A stretch of 38,730 bases of DNA from an uncultured Phycisphaerales bacterium (lineage in GTDB: Bacteria > Planctomycetota > Phycisphaerae > Tepidisphaerales > Tepidisphaeraceae), in assembly GCA_903871935.1 (NCBI GenBank), contig CAIQIQ010000097.1, forward strand, positions 1 to 38,730. Reading direction: 5' to 3'. A program made the translations under genes and the position numbers. Positions 33,271-38,730 of the stretch are shown one piece after another (within the stretch, counting starts at the first letter, position 1; the number at the start of each line of letters is the position of its first letter). Under the pieces are notes generated by a model. The model was given only the letters and a program-made list of their open reading frames with translations. It was not told the origin of the DNA and did no database searches.

Positions 33271-34209
33271 ATGAAAGTTATCCTGGCGAACCCACGCGGC
33301 TTCTGTGCCGGCGTCAATATGGCGATCGAGGTTGTTGAGCAGGCCCTGAAGATTCATGGGCCGCCAATCTACGTCTACCATGAGATCGTGCATAACCGGC
33401 ACGTCGTCGAAGGCTTTACCGGCCGCGGCGTCAGCTTCGTTAACAGCATAGACCAGATTCCACCCGGGCAGGTCGTTGTTTACTCCGCCCACGGTATCGA
33501 CCCGGATGTCCGCCTGCAGGCCCAGCAGCGCCGGTTGATTGAGGTCGACGCCACCTGTCCGCTGGTGACGAAAGTGCATTTGGAGGTGCTTCGCTTCGCG
33601 CGTGATGGCTACACCATCGTCTTCATTGGCCACAAGAACCACGATGAGGCGGTTGGCACCGTCGGCGAATCGCCGGACAACATCGTTGTGGCGGAATCCG
33701 TTGGAGATGTGCACTCCCTGCAGGTTCCCGACCCCGATAAGGTAGCCTATGTAACGCAGACGACCCTAAGCGTCTCCGAGGCGGCCTCCGTCATCGAGGC
33801 GTTGAAGCTGCGATTCCCCAAGATCGTCGGCCCTAAGAAGGGCGATATCTGCTATGCGACCACCAACCGGCAATCTGCCGTTCGCGAACTCTCGGATGAG
33901 GCCGATGTCGTGATCGTCATTGGCTCGAGAAACTCGTCAAACTCCAGGCGGCTCGTAGAGGCGGCAAAGGACCATGGCCGGCAGGCCCATCTGATCGACG
34001 ATGAATCTGAACTTGATCCCCTGTGGCTTACCGCAAGTGACACCGTCGTCGTAACGGCCGGCGCATCAGCGCCCGAACACCTCGTGCAGGCCTTAGTTGA
34101 CCGGCTGCAGCGCGACTATGGCGCAACCCTGGAGACGCGGACCCTGGTGGAAGAGAAGACGCTCTTTGAACTACCCCGGTCATTGAACAACCTGGCCGCC
34201 ACCACGTAG
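33271..34209 (+). CDS. ispH: 4-hydroxy-3-methylbut-2-enyl diphosphate reductase
   Basis: A 312-residue iron-sulfur enzyme that makes IPP and DMAPP from HMBPP in the last step of the MEP pathway. The three cysteines that hold the 4Fe-4S cluster are visible: Cys12 in NPRGFCAGVNMAI, Cys96 in VDATCPLVTKVH, and Cys194 in GDICYATTNRQSAV. The catalytic Glu126 lies in GHKNHDEAVGT. AAGGA is five bases before the ATG. It is divergent from the squalene operon, which consumes its products, and ends seven bases from the convergent manA. Confidence 0.96.
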   Translation: MKVILANPRGFCAGVNMAIEVVEQALKIHGPPIYVYHEIVHNRHVVEGFTGRGVSFVNSIDQIPPGQVVVYSAHGIDPDVRLQAQQRRLIEVDATCPLVTKVHLEVLRFARDGYTIVFIGHKNHDEAVGTVGESPDNIVVAESVGDVHSLQVPDPDKVAYVTQTTLSVSEAASVIEALKLRFPKIVGPKKGDICYATTNRQSAVRELSDEADVVIVIGSRNSSNSRRLVEAAKDHGRQAHLIDDESELDPLWLTASDTVVVTAGASAPEHLVQALVDRLQRDYGATLETRTLVEEKTLFELPRSLNNLAATT

Positions 34210-34216
34210 GTAGGGC

Positions 34217-35239
34217 CTAGCGCTTGGTCGGAAACGTCACCTCAATCCACACGCAGTCAGTTCTCGTCTTTAGCGTCGGCTTATCCATCTTTGCCGGCAG
34301 CAGCACCGTATCGCCCCGACGCAGCGCCGTCGCTTCGGCAATACCGGCGACCCCGATCTCGGCTTCACCTTCGAGCATCATCCAGACAACCGGCTGGTCA
34401 TACGGTATCTGCTGCTGCACGCCGCCAACGAAACGGACCTTCTCCATGGTGAAGAACTCGCAGGTACACAACCGGGTGACGGCGGTATGAACACTGGCGA
34501 CATGACTTCGAACCTGCGGAACGTCATTCTTGCCAGCAAAATCAATGCACTCCAGAGCTTGCTGAACATGCAGCGGACGCGGCTTGCCCGTGGATGGGTC
34601 CACGCGGTTAAAGTCATACACGCGGAACGTGGAATCGCTTGGTGTCTGCACCTCCGCCGCCAGCACCCCTTTGCCTAATGTGTGAACCGTCCCGGATCGA
34701 AGGAAGTAGCAGTCGCCATCCTTCACTTTGATGGCCCGGATCAACTGCTCCACCGTGCCATCCGCGATGGCTTTGGCAAAAGCCTCCCTCGTCACTCCCG
34801 GCACTAACCCTTTGAGAAGCTGCGTCTCCGGATCATGCTGCACGATATACCACGCCTCGGTCTTCAGGAAGGATCCCGGATGTGTCCGGCAGTACTCCGC
34901 ATCCGGATGCACCTGCACCGACAGATCCTCCCCGGCATCGAGATACTTGATCAGGATCGGAAACTGCTCACCGTTCACCAGCCCCACATCGCCGTAGAGT
35001 TCCTCGCCGAACTGCCCCACCAGTTCATGCAGCGTCCTGCCTGCCAACACACCATTTGCCACCGCCGCACTGAGCCATTCTTTGTTGTTCCCCACCACGC
35101 CCGGCGGGATATCGTAGATCTCCCAACTCTCGCCAATCTTGCCCGGGGGCGTGGACTTGCCCAGCACGGTCTGGATTTTCCTCCCACCCCAGATCTTCTC
35201 GAGATACCATGGCACAAACTTCAACGGATACAGCGGCAT
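34217..35239 (-). CDS. manA: Mannose-6-phosphate isomerase, class I
   Basis: A 340-residue zinc enzyme that interconverts mannose-6-phosphate and fructose-6-phosphate. It is the short, Bacillus-type form. Signature segments: EKIWGGRKIQTVLGK near the N-terminus, LSVQVHPDAEYCRTHPGS with zinc ligands, LKTEAWYIV, and FLRSGTVHTLGKGVLAAEVQ. A GTG at 35248 also opens the frame, but the ATG at 35239 has GAGG just upstream and a better distance. It follows the URO-D-like gene by 21 bases, as the last gene of a four-gene run that starts with secreted proteins; so mannose-type sugars may be the nutrient. Confidence 0.93.
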   Translation of the reverse strand: MPLYPLKFVPWYLEKIWGGRKIQTVLGKSTPPGKIGESWEIYDIPPGVVGNNKEWLSAAVANGVLAGRTLHELVGQFGEELYGDVGLVNGEQFPILIKYLDAGEDLSVQVHPDAEYCRTHPGSFLKTEAWYIVQHDPETQLLKGLVPGVTREAFAKAIADGTVEQLIRAIKVKDGDCYFLRSGTVHTLGKGVLAAEVQTPSDSTFRVYDFNRVDPSTGKPRPLHVQQALECIDFAGKNDVPQVRSHVASVHTAVTRLCTCEFFTMEKVRFVGGVQQQIPYDQPVVWMMLEGEAEIGVAGIAEATALRRGDTVLLPAKMDKPTLKTRTDCVWIEVTFPTKR

Positions 35240-35260
35240 TGTCCTCACTTCCTTCTTGAG

Positions 35261-36346
35261 TCAGAACTTCCGGTCAAACCGGGCAACGAATTCCCGCCCC
35301 GCCGCCTCGCTCTTCGATCGGATGTGAAACGCCAGCCGCTCCGCCGGCATCTTGTTCGCCAGCTCCACAAACTTATCCGGATTATCCCCGATGATAAACA
35401 GCCCCTTCCCCGCCTCCGCGATCTTCCGGTACTTCGTCACCCAATACGGGTCCTCATTCGGCGGATCGCCCGGCCGGGAAACGTACTGAATCGCACTGAT
35501 CCCCGGCACCGAGAGAATCAAATCCAGGTGCTGCCACTCCCCCGGCCCATCCAGGTGATAGATCGAGTGCGCCATCCGCGCTGACTTTTCCTTCAGTTCC
35601 GGAAGCACAAACTCCTCGAACATCGCCGCTGAAAACATCACCGATGCATCACACTGATACACCGACCACGGCTTATCCGACCACACTGGCATCCACGTGG
35701 TATACCCATCCTGGCCCATCGACTTGATCAGCTCATTCTGCTTGTCGTAATAGGTAAACCACAGCTTGCCGATCGCCTCCCGGCACTTCTTGACCTGCTC
35801 CGGCTTCTCGATCAGATCCACCATCAGCTTCTCTTCGCACCGGAACGAAGCCAGGATATCCAGATCTCCGCCCAGGTCCGAAAGCCCGACGATAAAATCG
35901 CCCTCCGACACCTCGATCGCCCGCCGCGTCAATTCCTGGATCAGTTTCCAGAAGCGGTTCTCCGCGTCGAACCTCATCTGCCCGGCGATACTTTCCAGCC
36001 GATTGTCCGCCAGCTCATTAAACCAGATCGACTCCGGCATAAACGTCGGCCACGGCCCAACACACGCCGCCATGCTCCCCGGCCCCGTATTCGGGAACCA
36101 CGCCGGCACCGCATCTCCGCCGAACCACAGGCTGTTGAACCGGTTGCGAAGGTCCGCCATCCGGTAATCCAGGTCCGTCCATTGCGCTTCCACAGATGCC
36201 GGCTTCTTCACCGCCACCAGTGGCGCCCGCGGCTTATCCAGCAGTGCGTCAATGTAGATGATCGGCCCTTTTTTGAGCTTGCCATCAAACCACTGCGTCC
36301 AACGCGTCTTGGATACCGCCAGTTCTTCGGCCGTTCGTAATGCCAT
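35261..36346 (-). CDS. Uroporphyrinogen decarboxylase-like protein (URO-D/methyltransferase superfamily)
   Basis: A 361-residue cytoplasmic protein. The sequence SIYHLDGPGEWQHLDLILSV and ISAIQYVSRPGDPP is typical of a URO-D-like subgroup expanded in planctomycetes and relatives. It lacks the usual heme-pathway context, so it is more likely related to MtaA/corrinoid methyltransferases than to true HemE; but the metal-binding His-x-Cys of those was not found, so the activity is open. It starts two bases after the stop of the secreted protein gene and is followed by manA, tying it to carbohydrate use. No heme genes are nearby. Confidence 0.75.
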   Translation of the reverse strand: MALRTAEELAVSKTRWTQWFDGKLKKGPIIYIDALLDKPRAPLVAVKKPASVEAQWTDLDYRMADLRNRFNSLWFGGDAVPAWFPNTGPGSMAACVGPWPTFMPESIWFNELADNRLESIAGQMRFDAENRFWKLIQELTRRAIEVSEGDFIVGLSDLGGDLDILASFRCEEKLMVDLIEKPEQVKKCREAIGKLWFTYYDKQNELIKSMGQDGYTTWMPVWSDKPWSVYQCDASVMFSAAMFEEFVLPELKEKSARMAHSIYHLDGPGEWQHLDLILSVPGISAIQYVSRPGDPPNEDPYWVTKYRKIAEAGKGLFIIGDNPDKFVELANKMPAERLAFHIRSKSEAAGREFVARFDRKF

Positions 36347-36348
36347 GG

Positions 36349-37206
36349 TTACTTCCCCGCCGGCAACATGCCGATCGGCTTCGTGCTGATCACCATTTCA
36401 TCAATCCACAGCTTCTGCGGATGCGGCAGCAGCCCCGGTCCGAAATACGGCGCCATGATGAACTGGTTGAACTTCATCTTCGGAAAATCCGTAGTCCGGA
36501 AAACCACATCCGTATGCTCGACGACCAGTTTCCCATCGAACCACCCGCGGATGATCCCATCCGCATTAGGCTTATCCTTCGCCATATCCAGCGTATTGAG
36601 CTTGTACTGTGCCTCTACGCAATGCCACTGATCATCCGTAAACAGCTTCTCTTTGCTATCATACATCTTCCCGTTATAGCCCCCCATCAACGGCCCCTGC
36701 GTCAATCCATGCGGCGCATCCTTGTTCTGGATATCCGTCAACGCCAGCCGCAGCTTCCCATTGACCGGCTCCAGATACGTCGTCAGGTGCGACGCGGCCG
36801 GCCCGTGGAACGGCGGATTCTCCGTCGTCATGAAGTGCGTCATGTGCGGGTGATAATCCCGCCCGCTCCATCCCCACCCTTTGCTCAACTTGATGTAGTA
36901 GCGCAGGTAGATCTCATCCGTCGGCTCAAACAGGTGCCTCACCGCCGACGACCCGCTCGTCCCTCCGCCAGCCTTCAACCATTCATACTCAAGACACCCC
37001 TTCCCCGCGGCCGCCGCATCAACGATCCGGAACTGCGTCCCATCGTACCAACCCCGATCCTGCAGTTTCGCATCCTCGAAGCTTTCATTCACGAGGATAC
37101 CAGCCGCCGGAGCGGGCGCGCGCTTCGGAGTCTCGGCCGCCGACGCCGTAAGCACAGTCATGCATGTCGAGACGAAGATCCCGAGTACGGATGAGATTCG
37201 AGTCAT
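36349..37206 (-). CDS. Secreted protein, beta-sandwich (lyase- or lectin-like), tandem paralogue
   Basis: A 285-residue exported protein. It starts at ATG 37206 (MTRISSVLGIFVSTCMTVLT, signal peptide ending SAA); an upstream frame to 37311 overlaps the previous gene and is ignored. The mature part opens NESFEDAKLQDRGWYDGTQF and continues through SGRDYHPHMTHFMT, TDDQWHCVEAQYKL and GWFDGKLVVEHTDV. It resembles a concanavalin-like jelly-roll, as in polysaccharide lyase 14-type domains; catalytic residues cannot be proved. It is very similar over its whole mature length to the gene just upstream, with the same order of motifs, so the pair arose by tandem duplication. It is followed by the URO-D-like gene after two bases. 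Confidence 0.72.
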   Translation of the reverse strand: MTRISSVLGIFVSTCMTVLTASAAETPKRAPAPAAGILVNESFEDAKLQDRGWYDGTQFRIVDAAAAGKGCLEYEWLKAGGGTSGSSAVRHLFEPTDEIYLRYYIKLSKGWGWSGRDYHPHMTHFMTTENPPFHGPAASHLTTYLEPVNGKLRLALTDIQNKDAPHGLTQGPLMGGYNGKMYDSKEKLFTDDQWHCVEAQYKLNTLDMAKDKPNADGIIRGWFDGKLVVEHTDVVFRTTDFPKMKFNQFIMAPYFGPGLLPHPQKLWIDEMVISTKPIGMLPAGK

Positions 37207-37276
37207 AGGCGGCAGAGTATATCCCGCTGCCGCCCTGGCACATAATCCCATAGCCACCAAGAAGTTAGTTCTCGCC

Positions 37277-38197
37277 TTACTTCCCTTCTTTGGCAGCAGC
37301 CAACGGACCAATCGGTTTCGTGCTGATCACCAACTCATCAATCCAGAGCTTCTGCGGATGCGGCAGCAATCCCGTACCGAAGTAGGGAGCGATGATGAAC
37401 TGATTGAATTTCATCTTCGGGAAATCCGTTGAACGGAGGATGATATCCTTGCGATCGACGACAAGTTTGCCGTCGAACCAACCACGGGCGATCCCATCCG
37501 GATTTGGCCGATCTTTCGCCACATCCAGCGTGTTCAGTTTGAACTCCGCCTCGACGCAGTGCCATTGATCATCGACGAAGAGTATCTCCTTGCTGTCGTA
37601 CCACATTTCGTTGTACCCACCCTTGAGTGGCCCCTGAGTCAGGCCGTGCGGCGCATCCTTGTTCTGGATGTCCTGCGTGGCCAGGCGGAGCTTGCCGCCG
37701 ACCGGTTCGATGTACATCGTCAGATGTGACGCCGCTGGCCCCGCGTATGCGGCGTTTTCCGTCGTCATGAAATGCGTCAGGTGTGGATGGTACGTCTTGC
37801 CGCTCCAGCCCCACCCCTTGCTCAGGCGCAGATAGAAGCGGATATAGACATCATCGGTCGGCTCAAACAACCGCCGAATCGGCGCTGAGCCGGAGACTCG
37901 TGACTTGAGGTCAACCCATTCATATTCAATGCACCCCTTGCCGGCCGCCGCCCCGCCAACGATCCGGAACTGCTCTCCATCGTACCACTCGCGCTTGAGC
38001 AACCCCGCATCATCGAAGCTTTCGCTCACCAGTACTCCCCCTCCCGCGCCCGCCGCCGCACCCGCGCCGGCCGCCGCCCCAGGAGCATCCGCCGCACCCG
38101 CGCCGGCCACCGCCCCAGGAGCATCCGCCGCTCCCGCCCAAGCCACCATCATCCATCCGCACACCCAGATACCCAGTATCGCGCAGATTCTGCTCAT
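37277..38197 (-). CDS. Secreted protein, beta-sandwich (lyase- or lectin-like), with repeat linker
   Basis: A 306-residue exported protein, first gene of the four-gene run. Residues 1-24 are a signal peptide (MSRICAILGIWVCGWMMVAW...). Residues 25-52 are a Gly/Ala/Pro linker made of a 12-residue unit (ADAPGAVAGAGA), encoded by a 36-bp tandem repeat. The mature domain begins VLVSESFDDAGLLKREWYD and shares with its downstream paralogue the segments KGWGWSG, YHPHLTHFMTTEN, LATQDIQNKDAPHGLTQGPL, and GWFDGKLVV. The linker is absent in the paralogue. A TTCCGT/ACGGAA inverted repeat lies just upstream. Function unknown; it probably binds or cuts extracellular glycan. Confidence 0.72.
   Translation of the reverse strand: MSRICAILGIWVCGWMMVAWAGAADAPGAVAGAGAADAPGAAAGAGAAAGAGGGVLVSESFDDAGLLKREWYDGEQFRIVGGAAAGKGCIEYEWVDLKSRVSGSAPIRRLFEPTDDVYIRFYLRLSKGWGWSGKTYHPHLTHFMTTENAAYAGPAASHLTMYIEPVGGKLRLATQDIQNKDAPHGLTQGPLKGGYNEMWYDSKEILFVDDQWHCVEAEFKLNTLDVAKDRPNPDGIARGWFDGKLVVDRKDIILRSTDFPKMKFNQFIIAPYFGTGLLPHPQKLWIDELVISTKPIGPLAAAKEGK
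38055..38138. repeat. 36-bp tandem repeat, 2.3 copies, coding for a Gly/Ala/Pro linker
   Basis: Unit 1 is 38055-38090 and unit 2 is 38091-38126; they differ at one base of 36. A partial third unit follows to 38138. On the minus strand the unit codes for a 12-residue GADAPGA-type linker in the secreted protein, so copy number changes would alter linker length without frameshift. Confidence 0.85.
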
Positions 38198-38200
38198 GGT

Positions 38201-38220
38201 TTCCGTACCTTATCACGGAA
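38201..38220. promoter_or_regulatory. Inverted repeat overlapping the translation start region of the secreted-protein operon
   Basis: TTCCGT (38201-38206) and ACGGAA (38215-38220) with an 8-base gap lie 4 to 23 bases upstream of the ATG at 38197. In the transcript this hairpin would sit over the ribosome site, so it may control translation; chance is possible for 6-bp arms. Confidence 0.3.
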
Positions 38221-38382
38221 CCATCCCGACTTACAGCTATCACGCTCGTCAACGGTGCCCCCTTCCACAATCTCCAATCCTGCCGGCACTCGACCCGCAC
38301 CCGCCCTCCCGCTCTCTCCCACTCTCGCCTTCTCTTCTTCACACACCCACGCCCGGGCTGGCTTACGGCCCTCACGTCGCCT

Positions 38383-38447
38383 CGGCGCCACGCGAGACAA
38401 GACCCATGCGCCGATAGTCTTCCGTCTTCGAGGCGTTCGTGGCGCCG
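38383..38447. repeat. 10-bp inverted repeat enclosing a dispersed-repeat fragment
   Basis: CGGCGCCACG (38383-38392) and its exact complement CGTGGCGCCG (38438-38447) enclose 45 bases. Within lies CGCGAGACAAGACCCA (38391-38406), nearly the same as 2716-2732, and CCGTCTTCG, also seen in the hairpins near 2697. So this is probably a second, degraded copy of the same element. Confidence 0.55.
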
Positions 38448-38730
38448 TGAGCCGGTATCCCGGCGGGCGTGAGACATCTTCTTCAATTCATGGATGGGAA
38501 ATCCCCCGCCGCAACGAGGCTTGCCCTATGGGCTGCTCTGTCTGTTACAATCTCAAGCCAAAACATGCAACGCCGCCTCTTCAACATCCTCTCGGTAACT
38601 ATTTACCGTGCCACGGCACGAAACAGCAAATCGATCGCCCTGAGGAATTCGCGTGGTATCGTGTAATTGCTCTGTTTTGGTTTTGGAGATTGTGGTATAC
38701 CTGCCGGCGCCATGGATGGCGTGCAGCAGA

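Larger units (their letters stand above)
38198..38730. other. Non-coding end of the window
   Basis: A 533-base stretch with no gene I can support. It holds the inverted repeats listed above, a small palindrome (CGTGCC-AC-GGCACG, 38607-38620), and, at the end, TATACC with an upstream TG (38693-38701), a possible extended -10 box ten bases before an ATG at 38712 that runs off the window. That last ATG might begin a gene, but only six codons are visible. Confidence 0.45.

Noticed and set aside
38469..38666. A 65-codon frame near the window end
   Set aside because: No ribosome site, no family resemblance, and it crosses small palindromes, so it is probably chance.

Overview
The window is high-GC, gene-dense bacterial chromosome. 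It most resembles a planctomycete, possibly of class Phycisphaerae; this is inferred from protein style, not from a marker gene. The signs are a secreted protease that begins with an LEQRQFLAA segment (like the planctomycetal LEPR-type N-terminus), a membrane protein with a CGYNLRGL/CPECG zinc ribbon, a Ser-type sulfatase lipoprotein, secreted beta-helix and glycosidase proteins, a URO-D-like protein beside sugar genes, hpnCDE squalene genes, and a complete archaeal-type DNA topoisomerase VI. No rRNA, tRNA, CRISPR array, phage, integrase or intact transposase was seen.

Layout. 1-5.2 kb: end of a DUF1844 gene, a secreted beta-helix protein (-), a small lipoprotein (+), a decayed VapBC-type toxin-antitoxin locus, and a sulfatase lipoprotein (+) ending in a hairpin. 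5.2-10.5 kb (-): nuoA, an RTX metzincin protease, an ABC exporter and galE. 10.6-13.6 kb (+): zinc-ribbon membrane protein, a perfect 19-bp palindrome, panC and a glycosyltransferase. 13.6-19.7 kb (-): four tightly packed genes, namely membrane protein, CHAD protein, Ppx/GppA-HD phosphatase and a large secreted glycosidase. 19.8-22.2 kb (+): priA. 22.3-25.8 kb (-): hisD, a flippase-like membrane protein with a large insert, and a zincin-like protein. 26.1-29.5 kb (+): top6B and top6A behind a good promoter candidate. 29.4-33.2 kb (-): hpnC, hpnD and hpnE joined by 4-nt overlaps, then a HAD hydrolase. 33.3-34.2 kb (+): ispH. 34.2-38.2 kb (-): two tandem duplicated secreted proteins, a URO-D-like protein and manA. 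38.2-38.7 kb: non-coding, with a repeat fragment related to one at 2.7 kb.

How genes fit together. IspH makes IPP/DMAPP and HpnC/D/E turn farnesyl diphosphate into squalene, the hopanoid precursor. Ppx and CHAD proteins both act on polyphosphate, so the 13.6-19.7 kb operon looks polyphosphate-related with an unexplained glycosidase attached. The 34-38 kb operon looks like carbohydrate use: secreted glycan-binding or lyase-like proteins, a corrinoid-methyltransferase-like protein and mannose-6-phosphate isomerase. The most unusual content is the two-gene topoisomerase VI, an enzyme typical of archaea and plants and patchy in bacteria.
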